Origin: Cryptomeria japonica
Lineage: Eukaryota > Streptophyta > Pinopsida > Cupressales > Cupressaceae
Direction of reading: 5' to 3'
Length of the DNA: 64,000 nt
NCBI RefSeq assembly: GCF_030272615.1
Contig: NC_081414.1
Coordinates: forward strand, 340,918,502-340,982,501
The notes below the pieces were generated by a model. The model did not search any database and was not told the DNA's origin. It saw only the letters and a list, made by a program, of their open reading frames with translations. Of the stretch, positions 12,731 through 23,602 are shown in pieces. Numbering within the stretch: position 1 is the first letter of the stretch; the number at the start of each line of letters is the position of its first letter. Made by a program: the position numbers and the translations under genes.

Positions 12731-14099
12731 TTATGTATAAAACCATTTGAGGTGCATGTTGTTGATCAGATCTGCTAGCAGTTCTCCTTCGGAAGTAGCC
12801 AACTGGTATGCCTCGGACCCAAATACAATAGTAATAACATATGGACCTAGCCAATTTGATTCAAAATTTCCCCGATGTTCTCAGTTTGGTTGGTTATGGG
12901 GATTCTCTCGGAGAACAAGATCACCTACCTCAAATGTACGAGGTCTAACCTGATGATTATAGCTTCTGCTCATGCGTTGCTGATAGGATTTGAGGTGATT
13001 GTATGCAACTTGTTGCGTGTCATCAAGTAGCTCTAAATATTGAAGGCATGATACTCTGTATGTTTCATCATCTATGAGATTGTGTAAGGAAACTCATAGA
13101 GATGGTATCTCCACCTAAATAGGTAAGATAGCTTCTGCACCGTAGACTAGTGAGGAGGGAGTTGCACCTATAGGGGTTCGAATGCTAGTTTGGTATGCCC
13201 ATAGTGCTAGATTCAATTGAACATGCCAATCATGACCGACATCATTGACTGTCTTCTTAAGGATTCTTAATATGTTCTTGTTCGATGCTTTAGCCTAACC
13301 ATTGCCTTGTGGGTAATAGGGAGTGGAAAAGCAGTGCTGGATGTGGAATTTCTCATAGAGCTCACAAACATCCTGATTTTTGAATGGAAGTCCATTATCT
13401 GTGATGATGGACATGGGTACACCATACCGGTAGATGATGTAATTAAGGATGAATGAGGTGATCTTCTTGTCAGTGACTTGGGTAAGTGGAATAGCTTCGA
13501 TCCACTTTGTGAAGTATTCGGTGGCTGTAATAATGAATTTGTGGCCGTTGGATGAAGATGGATGGATTTTACCCACAAGGTCAAGGCCCCATTGACAAAA
13601 AGGCCATGGTGTTGTGATAGGTAGCAATTCTTGTTCTGGTGCATGTATCAAGTCTCCATGAACTTGACATTTCTTGCACTTTCTGATAAAGTAGTAGGAG
13701 TCTTTTTCCACGGATGGCCAAAAGTATCCAGTGCGTAGGAGTTTCTTGTGCTAGTGACGGACCGCTTGTGTGAGTTCCACAAATTCCTTCATGTACTTCT
13801 TCCAAGGCCTTTGTTATCTCATCATGTTCTAGACATTGAAGGAGAGTACCATCAAGACTACATTGGTATAGGGTTTCAACAATAATGGTATATTGAGCGG
13901 TTTGGCGAATGAAGGTTTTACATTGGTTATTCGATTGGTTAGGAGGAAGTGTGTGATCATGGAGGTAGGTGTAGAACTCACCGTACCATGGGGATTCAGA
14001 AGCGATAAGGTGACATATCATCTCAGATTTGGGGATATTATAAGCGGGAATCCAAAGTTGTTTGGCCAAGAATTCATAGCATGTTGAATTCTATAGAAG
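12731..14099 (-). pseudogene. T1 integrase
   Basis: The N-terminal zinc region is partly kept (H at HEGICGTH, CKKCQ). The catalytic core reads WGLDLVG, ITDNGLPF and STPYYPQGNG. The C-terminal part is typical of Ty3/gypsy integrase (TPSSLVYGAEAILPI, RPRTFEVGDLVLREN, HLKWFYT, then a stop at 12731-12733). The third catalytic residue is lost: the codon at 13289-13291 is AAA (Lys) where GQAEASNK is usual, and the preceding Gln codon is TAG. Frameshifts break it around 13700 and 13650. No chromodomain is evident, which fits Tat. Confidence 0.85.
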
Positions 14100-14570
14100 A
14101 TCTAGGAGAGATGCAATGGTAGCCATAGCGTCAGCAGCCTGATTATGATCTCTGGGTATTTTCTCAAAGGTGATAGTAGTGAATGATGCCTTTAATTTGT
14201 CCACCATTTGTTTTTATGGCATGAGTTTGTCATCCTTGGTCTGATATTCATCTATGGCTTGTCGAATGACCAGTTGGGAGTCGCCATATACTTGTAGTTC
14301 TAGTAACTTCCATTGTAGAGCTAGTCTAAGTCCTTTGATCAAGGACTCATATTCAACTATGTTGTTTGGGCATGGAAATGTGAGCTTGTAAGACTTCAGG
14401 ATGCTATCACCTTGAGGTGTGATAAACATAATGCTTGCCCCTGAGCCATGTCTAGTGTATGAACCATCAAAGTATAATTTCCATGGTTGTGCTACTGTGA
14501 TCATGAATATCTCTTCATTTGAAAAATTAGAAATAAGAGGATGATCGCCTATGAGTGGTGCATCGGCCAA
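14100..14570 (-). pseudogene. T1 second RNase H (archaeal type, aRNH)
   Basis: WKLYFDGSYTRHGSGAS, then NIVEYESLIKGLRLALQ, then LQVYGDSQLVIRQAIDEYQ and PRDHNQAADAMA. This gives the RNase H1 order D (FDGS), E (VEYE), D (YGDS) and a late conserved H/D segment. It lies directly after the ordinary Ty3 RNase H. Having both is the known hallmark of Tat-lineage gypsy elements. Stops at 14568-14570 and 14211-14213 show decay, but the active-site residues are still visible. Confidence 0.82.
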
Positions 14571-15079
14571 CTAATCTACAATGATTTGTCCTTTGATAGC
14601 CTTACAGTCCACATACTCAATGTCAAATTCACTTAGAATCATCACCCATTTGGCCAAGCAGCTTGTCAATGTTGCTTTGCTGAGTAAGTACTTGAGTGGA
14701 TCAATCTTTGCAATGAGTTGTACTTTATGTGTCAATAGATAGTGCCTCAGTTTAGTAGCTGCCAAGATTAATGCTAGGCAAGTGCACTCAATAGGTGTGT
14801 AATTGAGTTCATAGCCAACCAATGTGCAAGAGATGTAGTAAACAACACACTCTTTCCCTTCTGCATTATGTTGTGATAGTAGTACACCTAATGTTGTATT
14901 AGTTGTTGAAATATAGAGTAATAAAGGTCTACTTGGATCTGGTGGGATCAGTAATGGTGTATTCATGAGATAGTCTTTAAGCATATGGAATGCATGCTGA
15001 CATCTGGTATCCCATTGAAAGTGGATGTTCTTGTGCAACAGATGTGTAAAATGATGACACTTATCTGCCAATTGTGCAA
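14571..15079 (-). pseudogene. T1 Ty3/gypsy RNase H (RT-linked)
   Basis: TPLLIPPDPSRPLLLYIS, VLLSQHNAEGKECVVYYIS and YTPIECTCLALILAATKLRHY match the RNase H-like domain that follows gypsy RT, with SEFDIEYVDCKAIKGQIIVD closing it. The usual YTxxE pattern survives as YTPIE. The frame differs from RT, so a frameshift lies near 15080. Confidence 0.8.
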
Positions 15080-15997
15080 TGAATCTTCGGATGGATTGTA
15101 GCTGCCCTTGTATGTCCTTAGCTGACTGATATTTTTTGGTGGTGGCATGTCCATGATTGCTTTGAATTTTGCAGGACCAACCTTAATACCTTTGCTTGAG
15201 ACAATGTATCCTAGAAGCTTCCCAAAGGTTACTCCAAAGACACATTTCTTTGGGTTGAGTTGAACATGATATTGTTCAAGTTTGTTGAAGATTTTCTCTA
15301 ATATGTCTAGATGACCTTCTCTTGTGAGTGATTTTGCCAATAAGTCATCAACATAATCTTCCATTATAGTATGCATCATGTCATGGAAGATGGTGGTCAT
15401 TTCTTGTTGATAGGTTGCTCCCGCATTCTTTAGACCAAAAGGCATTACATTTCAGTAGTATGTTCCCCATGGACATGTGAAGGTCATGTTATGTTGATCC
15501 TCTAGTGTGATATTTATTTGATTGTATCCTGAAAATCCATCCATGAGTGAAAGCATGGCATGTCCTGTTGTTAGGTCCACTATTATGTCGATGTTTGGTA
15601 GGGGGAAGTCATCTTTAGGACATGCTTTGTTCAGATCTTTGAAGTCAGTACAAATATGGATGCCCCCATTTGGTTTTTCGACAAGAACAATAGTGGATAT
15701 CCAATCTGCATAATCAATTGGTCTAATAAAACCAACATCTAGAAGTTTCTTAAGTTCTGCCTTGACTAGTACTGCAATTTGAGGATGCATTTTGTGAAGC
15801 TTCTGCTTGATAGGTTTGGCTCCTTCTGCGATGGTGAGGTGATGCATGACTAAATTAGGATCAAGCCCAGGCATGTCTGCATATGACCATGCGAAGTTGA
15901 TTTGGCACTTATGGAAGAACTCTACAAACTTAGGTTGTTCCTTTGAAGTTAAAAGAGATGCCAGATTTATGTGGTGAGGAATTTCAGGAGTCCCCAC
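15080..15997 (-). pseudogene. T1 reverse transcriptase
   Basis: The region reads VGFIRPIDYADWISTIVLVEKPNG, ICTDFKDLNKACPKDDFPLP, MPFGLKNAGATYQQEM, EDYVDDLLAKS and LNPKKCVFGV in family order. The catalytic YVDD box is intact. A stop separates two blocks in the same frame near 15449, and the frame differs from the gag-protease part upstream, so a frameshift or the natural gag/pol boundary lies between 16225 and 15997. Confidence 0.9.
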
Positions 15998-17226
15998 ATT
16001 GTATTCTTTTATTTCTTCAATGAGAATTATTGATCGTTCCTACTATGTACTAGAAGGGAGGATGTCAAACCTTTCATCCTCAATCACCTCAGAGAGGTTT
16101 TCACCATTGGATATGCTCTTTCTTTTTATTTTTGTGGGATCAAACAGTGCCACAATGTGGTTTTTACTAGAAGATCCATGTTTTATTGTTATATTTTTGC
16201 AACTAAAAGGTTTGGCATCCACCCCTATGTTGCACTATTAACTTGTATGGTGAATCCAACTTTGTGATCCCCGCTTGGTATATTATCCTGTAGTTCCAAA
16301 AAGTCAATGATTGCCTCATCATTTTCGAAGTGGTCAAGGCATGGGGGATTAGGTTGGTTCCATTCAATGAGTTTAGGATGGACAATGGGCATTACTTCAT
16401 CAATTAGGTTAAGTTTGTTAGATGTGTCAGTGAGGGTTAAGATGTTGTGGTGAAGGTCATTGATGGTACTCTCCCTGTCAGAATCAAGTGTAGGATGTGA
16501 CATAGGGTCTATGGAAGATGTTTCCAACTCAGGAACCCAAGAGGTCTTTATTTGTGCTTCTCTATAAATAGGGATGTCTTTGCAAGGTGGAGGTGGTGAT
16601 GTATCTTCCTCATCTGAAGTATTAAGCTATATGGAATCAAATTCCCACTCATGTGAGTTAGTTTCTGAGTCACTGTCTAGTAGCCGATTACTATACCATA
16701 CTGGGATATCCTTTGAGTTAAACACTGCAGGTATGATCGGCTAATGTACCATTGTAGATGAAATGATCGATGCTGCAAGAAGGATTATGGGGATCAACGA
16801 ATTTGATACGGGGAGTATCGGTAGTGTTGATTCTGCTGCTTCTGCTAGAATTGCCAGTGTTGTCGATACTATTGGGGGTTCTGATATAGTTGCTACTATT
16901 GATGGGGTTGCTGGTTTGATTGGTGGGATGATGGGTGTTGTAGATGGCTTTGCTAGGATTTTTAGCCTCAATGGGGTAGTTGTTATGGTGTTTGATGCTG
17001 CTTTTATAATCAAAGGTGACCTCTTTGTAATAGGATGATATAGCGGTTTGTTGGGTTTCCCTTTGAATCTAAGCTTAGGAAGGATCTCCTTTTGAAAGCC
17101 TAATCCTATGTTATCTTTGGGTTTTAATTCCGGCTACAGTGGTTCATGTCTTCCATGCTTGCAAGGTCCCAAAGCACTCTTACCATCATAACCCATTCTT
17201 TGCATAGTAAGAAGGCCTTTGCCATA
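15998..17226 (-). pseudogene. T1 linker between protease and RT
   Basis: It stays in the gag-protease frame with stops. It includes an acidic stretch (ETSSIDPMSHPTLDSDRES) and a Pro/Ile/Ala/Ser-rich stretch around 16741-17013. No domain is recognised; long, variable linkers before RT are usual in Tat elements. The plus-strand frame opposite it is taken as a shadow. Confidence 0.5.
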
Positions 17227-18234
17227 CTAATCAGTGGGAAGCTTACCTTGTGGGATGTCTGCGATGATTGGGTCTTTATAGATCCATTCTGCTAAGTTCT
17301 CATCTCTGGTCTCTTCTTCTTGACTCTTTCCAAGGATGAATAGTGTCAAAGTACATGCTGGCTTGAACAATGGTTGTTGAAGTAACCGTTGAGGTTTACC
17401 GTGAGTTCTAGGGGACATAGGCATTTGTCCCACACAAAAGAGTTGGCTCAAATTGTATTCCCTAGGAACTTCCTCTGCTATTTTCATCTTGAGCTTCTCT
17501 TGCTTGGGTATAGTGGTGTTTGAACTAGAAAGAGAGGTTGGACTTATGTATCATGTGGAGGAGATGGCTTCTCTATTGTTGGGAATGGTAATCTCTAGTT
17601 TATGACTGATATTATGACAATATGCAAAGGGGTTTGCATCACCTAGGATTGTGATTTCTACACCATTATGCGGGAACTTGATACACTCATGGTAGGTGGA
17701 TGGAACGGCTTGCATGGCATGTATCCAAGGTCTTCCTAACAATAAATTGTATGGTAGAGGAAGGTATAGAACTTGACAGATGATGTGTTTCACCACAGGT
17801 CCCACTCAGATTGGTAGCACAATAGCTCCTTTGGATGAACGCTCTACATCATCATATGCTTTGATTGTGATCTTCTTATGGGGATCCACTGATTCAATTG
17901 CATATCCCAATGTTGTGACTAATTGTAGAGTACAGATATTTAGGCTTGCTCCATTATTGATCAAGACTCTCTTGATCCTATGTTGGTTGATAAATCCTTC
18001 AATGTGGAGTGAGGCATTATGAGGTTGTTGGAAGGATAAGTTGTCACTTTCAGAGAAAGTGAGATAAGGTGATGACCTTAGATTTCCAACCATCACTTGG
18101 AACTGATCTTTATTTAGGTTTGCAGGGACTGACACCTCTTGGAGAGATTGATCCAAGATTGTTTTATGGGATGGAGATATGTGCAATAGCTCTAAGATAG
18201 ATATTAGTGTGGGCATTTTGTCTAATTGGTCCAC
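17227..18234 (-). pseudogene. T1 retroviral-type aspartic protease
   Basis: KRVLINNGASLNICTLQLV is the active-site region, where D-T/S-G would be expected; here the Asp is Asn (NNG). Downstream LPYNLLLGRPWIHAMQAVPS and YHECIKFPHNGVEITI match the second half of gypsy Gag-Asp proteases. The corresponding region of T3 (KLGYPWLSSMKAIASP, KCFKFPHNDE) is clearly homologous. One frame throughout, broken by stops. Confidence 0.75.
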
Positions 18235-18243
18235 AAAGTTATA

Positions 18244-19977
18244 CTACTTTGGGATAGATGGGGTGCCTTGTGGAGCTACTTTTATGGTAATCTTGTTGCA
18301 ACATGTAACAACATTGCAAGTGGAGCTAGGATTTTTAATGGTAATAGTTGCAATTTGTTCATCGGCATCGTATAGGTGATTCATAGTGTAATTATACGCA
18401 GCTTGTGTATAATCGGTAGTATCTGTGTTTCTCGCTGAAGTGGAAGGACCCCTTTGATCATGTGATGGAAGTGGATTTTTAAACATGAGATGATCATTGT
18501 TTATTGTCTTTGGGTCATGTCCTTTGATTTTGATTTCACCTCGGTCAATAAGATCCTAAATAAGATCTTTCAATCTGTGACAATTGTGTGTCTTATGTCC
18601 TTTCTCGTGATGGAAATTGCAATGTTCAGTATCCCTCCACCATGAAGGTTTGACTTGAGGTTCATAATTTGATGTTTTGGGTAAGGTAACCAGATTTTGA
18701 GAAACCAACTGACGTAACACTATTTTGATGGGTTCCCCTAAGGGAGTGTATGTTCAGTTTGGTTTAAAATCTTGTTGACATTGTCTGGGTTCCTCTTGAG
18801 ATGTGTTGCGGCCTCGATTTGGAGGAGCAACCATGTTATTCTTAGGTGGGGGGTTTTGTCTTGCATCTACAACCCTATCATTGATGATGTTTATGTTTTT
18901 GTTCCATAAGTTAGGCTTGTCACTATTGAAGCGTGGGTGAGGGAAATCCTTTGGCTCATTACATATCTTGATAAGTCCTTTTTTGATGAGATCTCACTCA
19001 CATTTTAAGCCTTTGGTGATCATGTCATTGAAAGAGTCTGTGTCTTTTACATCTAGGTGAAATTCCATTTCGTCATTTAAGTTGGAAATAAATATTTCCA
19101 CTAGTTCTTGTTCAGGTAATTGAAGAGAACATCTACCAGACATTTGATGCCATCATTGCAGAAAGACTGAAAATAGCTAACCTAGTTTTTGTTTAGTGTT
19201 ACATAGATCATCCATTGTGATATCACGTTCAATGTTGTGTGAGTAATGTGCCAGGAACTTCGGGAATATTTATTCAAAGGTCCTAATGCCACCTGGTAAT
19301 CAGGAAAACCATGATGTGGTTGTTCCTCCCAAGCTTTGGGGAAAAAGTCACATTACGTATGTGTCCTCATATGCCATTTCGAGGCAAGTTGAGTGAAATT
19401 CTCTAACATGATCACCAAGATCTCCTTTTACTCTATACTTTTCAAATTTGGGTGTTTCAAACCCTCATGGAAAAGGTGGCATATGAAGATTCCTATCAAA
19501 AGGATAGGGACAAATGTCATCAAGTGAAAACTGATTAGTTTTCACACCACTATGAAGTTGTTGGGTGAGATTTTCAACTTGCTGCCGCAACATTTCTATT
19601 TCATTTGGAGGAGGAGGAGGAGGTGGGGGATTACCTTGATGAAGGTTGTATCTAATGTGTTCTCGACCTCTTTCATCCTCATTATGACATTGGCATTCTG
19701 ATGCTTGTCTTAGTTGTGCAACATCAAAGTTAGAGGGTAGTTTAGCTCCTTCTTGAGCAAGTCTTAAAAAGTGAGCATCAACATTACTCTTGAGTATCTC
19801 ATCAAAAAGTCTTTTAAAGAGAGGGTTGTGTTGTGCCCTTTCTATTGCCACAAGAGTAGGAGTGCTTGGATTTTCATCATTTACATTTCCTTCAAGGTCT
19901 TCTTGGAACTCATTGATATTTTCTTCCTCTTCCTCTTCAATTTCTTGTTGTCTAGATCTTGATCTGTTATGAGCCAT
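18244..19977 (-). pseudogene. T1 Gag (capsid plus zinc knuckle)
   Basis: I chose the ATG at 19977 (MAHNRSRSRQQE) because a strongly acidic segment and a poly-Pro run follow, and the upstream ATG at 20082 adds only leader-like sequence. Next come the Retrotrans_gag region (KYRVKGDLGDHVREFHSTCL, SWFS, LVEIFISNLNDEMEFHLD) and a CX2HX4HX4C knuckle (CNFHHEKGHKTHNC) followed by LKDLI. T3 has the equivalent CQFHRQPGHDTEKC. Roughly ten stops interrupt it. It assembled the virus-like particle and bound genomic RNA. Confidence 0.75.
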
Positions 19978-21330
19978 TTTGTTTATAAGTTTTTGTTGAA
20001 GTTTGATGAAAATGATGATGAGTTGTTGATGGAATGAAAGATTGATGTTTGGTGAAATTTTTTGCATACGGATCCCTAGCACTAAAGGTAGATGCTACCA
20101 AAGTTATTTCTTGAATTTCTTGTTGTGTTTGATTGACAAAGTTTGATGTGATAAGGTTTAGAGAGATCTGAGATGTTTTACAGACTCAACTACCTAGTAA
20201 TGAGAGGATGCACTCATAGACTACTTTTAACCTGCATAGAAATTCCTCTTAGGATGAGTTTATCCTAGATGTAGAGACAATCTGAAAGTGATTTGTTTGT
20301 GTTTGATTCAAGAATTATTGAAAATAGAACTTAGGACAAAAAACTCTTTGATTTTTTGAGAGTTGGAATGGATTTGATGAGATATGAATGTGATAATGGA
20401 TGAAATGTGAACTTCAATAAAAGCTTCGTGTTACATAAGGGACAAATTCTTCTTCTTCCCTCTCGGGGGTGGGTGGTTCTTCCCGAGCTACGTTATATGT
20501 GATGCAAATGTTGAAAAAGAAATCAAGATTGATTTTGCCTCCTTTGTTCTTGTGATAACTCAAAGTTTGATATTGCATAAAAGCTCTGTGGTTCAATGAC
20601 TCTAGATCAAATTCATTTGATTTCCCTTGAAGATAAAGATGCATATGACGTAAGAAGGCTCTATGAGAGACAAAGATTTGTCTATTAAGATAGAAGAATT
20701 TCCTCCTTTTGATTAAAGCCTTTGAGCTCAATGGTCTTCTCTTTAAGTTGATGTGTTGATGAAGATTCTTCTTTCTCAAGATGTGAAGAATGGTCATATA
20801 GTTTGATACTTTTTGTTATTGCTCTTTGTTTTTGATCTTTTGTTTTTGAAAATGTTTGTGTTGGATGAATACTTTGTTTTTGGTTTTTGGATTTTATGAT
20901 GTTTCTTTGACAAGAAAACAAAGCAAGTACACAAATACAAGAATGTTGCCTCAAAAAGCACAAGTGTGGGTCTAGATCAACCCAATCCTTTGAACTTTTT
21001 ATGACCCTTTCCTTCAAATGTATTTTAGGTGTTTCCAAAGCCTAAATTTAGCTCAATTTGTATTGGTCTTGACTCAAAAACGAAAAACACTTCAAGCATT
21101 TTTTATCCCTAAGGTCAAATGGCCAGTTGCGATAATTTCATCCCACATCTTGATATTTCTTCGACTTTGGTACTACATACCTTATGAATCCCACCGTGGT
21201 AGGTAACGATGTGATATACTAAGTCTTGTATGAGCATAACAAATAGATGATCCCTATGATGGGGGAGTCACCACTTTCACCAAGCCACAAGTGACTTTTC
21301 AAAAAGCTATGTTTCTACTCAAGGAAATAT
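19978..21330 (-). other. T1 5' leader, gag-proximal part
   Basis: Non-coding leader in element orientation. Short frames (for example 20414-20797 and 20685-21038, minus) have no domain signal and no counterpart in the window. Long leaders are normal in Tat elements. Confidence 0.5.
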
Positions 21331-21335
21331 GTTTG

Positions 21336-22220
21336 TGTTGGGAAAAATGGTGTCTCAACCTTGCATTTATGTGAGGTTACTATTTATAGTAAGTTTTTAT
21401 TTGAGCACGAAATGGTGCGAAACTCTCCCTGAAGCTTCTGGTTGGCTAGATAAGCATTCCGGTAAAGTTTCGTCGCAAGGTCACAGCTAGTTTTGAAGAT
21501 ATTAAAGTTTTCGTCTTGGAGGGGTGCAATAAAATGTTTAAACTTAATTTTGGGGACTTTAGAGGCTCCAAAATGCCCTGAAAAGTTGCCGTAACCGGCA
21601 AATCTGGTTACGAGGTGATAGAGCACTTCGCGAGCTTTCCGGCGCTTCAAACGGTTCGTCAATCGGACACTCGGTTCTCAAGTTATGGCCTCCGGAAGTT
21701 TGTACTTCTGAAATAGGAAAAATAATTTGTATCGGATACATAAATGAGCTGTAAAAGGGAGCGACACGTGTTGATGTGTGCTTTAACATGTCATAGAAGG
21801 GAGATAAGGTCGGCTACACCTTATTGGGTGGTTTTAGCCCATGGTTTTGTAATACCGTTTGACGGTTTCTTGTATTGTATCTCCTATTTATGAGGTGTGT
21901 GAGATAGAGGTTGTGTGTAAGAGTCTCATGGCTATTGAGTTGCCTCTGAATCTCTGATTAGTGGTACTCCTGCGAAGAGCTTGCTCTGCAAGTATTTTGT
22001 AATCTGTTTTTGATTGCTGAATAAAATATTGAGCTACTTTTGGAGGGTGGGGTTTTTCTCCCGAAAGGGTTTTCCCCACGTAAATCATTGTGTTGTGGTA
22101 TGAATGTTATTATATCTATTTCTATTTTTTGTAACTGTTGTAACGATCTGAAAAAGTTTTGCATTACTCTCCTCTCAAGGTTAGTGTAGGAAGTTGTTTC
22201 TGCTACTTTACTTCCTTACA
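21336..22220 (+). mobile_element. S1: solo LTR of a copia-like element
   Basis: It is 885 bp and starts TGTTGGGAAAA at 21336 and ends CTTACA at 22220. Perfect 5-bp target duplications GTTTG stand at 21331-21335 and 22221-22225. AATAAAATATTG near 22020 and a CCCGAAAGGGTTTTCCCC segment near 22060 look like the R/U5 part of a copia LTR read on the plus strand. No internal sequence is left, so it arose by LTR-LTR recombination after insertion into T1's leader. Confidence 0.82.
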
Positions 22221-22225
22221 GTTTG

Positions 22226-23580
22226 GTGAGTATCTTGGGAGAAAAACCATCTATGCTCTTGCACTGAATTTATCACAAATATCTTCAATCAATAGAATGG
22301 GTGGGCTACTACTTAAAGGTGTTTAGTAATTTTTGATGTTTTTGGACATAAGTTCATTCTGCAGTGACTCACTTAAGAGCCTTGTAACTTGTGGTGGGGC
22401 CCATTTGTCCTTTCGGCAAGTTACACTATAGGAACAACTATACCCAAGGCTATAGCTTTCGCTCTCACTTGATTTCTATAGTAGCTCAAAGGATTTACCG
22501 CACGAGGTTGTTCCCAAGAGTGATGTGTCTCTTGGCAGGCCTCTCTTAAAAAATAAAAATTGAGTGTTACTAACACTTTTCTCTTGCACCTAGGACCATG
22601 AAAGCCAAGGGAGAGGATAGTGTGTGTTAGAAGTAGGACCACTCGACCAACTCTTTTGCACAAGCATGCCACACACAAAATACACTTGTTCCTTTTAACT
22701 TGTCATTGCAATGATGTTCTATCTATTTGGAGATGTTGCTCCAACAACCATGATGTTCTTTTTAACTTCAAAGGCAATATGTTTGAGTAACTAGGAATTG
22801 AAAAACCTGGTCAACTAAAATTGAAACACGTATGCATGAAGTAAATCGTTTTGAGAACAACTTTGACAAATTTGGGATTTTTTTTTAACTTGCACAAAGA
22901 TGAAGTGTCGATTGAGAATTTTAGTTTGATGCAAGAAATAAAATTTGTCTTGTTTTTTTTTAAGCACCAAAATAGAGTGTATCCCTAACTTGCAATGAAA
23001 GCAAATTTGTTTTTATTGATTTTAAAAGCACCAAATGAAAATTTGAATCCTAACTTGCAAGAAATTTTTTTTGTTTTTGTTGATTTTAAAAGCACCAAAG
23101 AAGTGTTTTTGATTGTTAGTAACACAAAGGGGTTATTTTAAGACCTGCACATGAAACGAATAGTTAGAAAAATCAGAAAACATGGTGGGCTTCCACGAGC
23201 CTAAAAAAATAATATTATTGGTTACAAGGCCTTTCTTTTACAACGTTCTATTACAATAGCGCTACTCTGTGTAAAAACAGAAGTGCTACTTAACACAAAC
23301 ATGCTAAAGTATATACAAAGGCGCTAAACGACAATATGTAAACAACAATACAAGAGCGCTAAAAGTATGAACAAAAGTGCTAGTTAATAAGCAAAAATTC
23401 TATAATATGGACAATAGAGCCAAATTTGAGATAATAGCACCATTGTAAGAACAATAGCGCTAAAATATCAAATTACAATAGTGCTAAAGCGCAGGCAAAA
23501 GTGCCAAAGCACGACCTGTGTGTCAAGCTAAATAGTCAAAAAGTTAGTTTTGTAAAAATTAAAAATGTTGTTGTTTGTTC
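22226..23580 (-). other. T1 5' leader, LTR-proximal part with AGCGCT-type repeats
   Basis: No supported gene. From about 23255 to 23515 the plus strand carries CAATAGCGCTA units and variants (GGCGCTAAA, AGTGCTA, ATAGCACCATTG), roughly the reverse complement of the main form at 7459-7740. Poly-T and AAAGCACCAAA-type words fill 22870-23110. Confidence 0.5.
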
Positions 23581-23600
23581 GATTCACGTCGGGTTCACCA
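23581..23600 (-). other. T1 primer binding site
   Basis: The minus strand reads TGGTGAACCCGACGTGAATC, starting two bases after the 5' LTR end. Its complement continues into a GTTCGATTC-like T-loop, so it could pair with a tRNA 3' end through acceptor and T arm. T2 and T3 share the core. I do not name the tRNA. Confidence 0.75.
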
Positions 23601-23602
23601 AA

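Noticed and set aside
16763-17038. 91-codon plus-strand frame (Gly/Ala/Ile-rich) opposite T1's protease-RT linker
   Set aside because: It mirrors a repetitive linker on the minus strand, has no domain and no support elsewhere.
20414-21038. Two overlapping minus-strand frames of 117-127 codons in the T1 leader
   Set aside because: Composition is that of AT-rich leader sequence; no domain, no second copy, and gag starts downstream.
23577-23600. Possible tRNA gene, because of the T-loop and CCA
   Set aside because: There is no D or anticodon arm upstream; its place beside the LTR shows it is a primer binding site copied from a tRNA.
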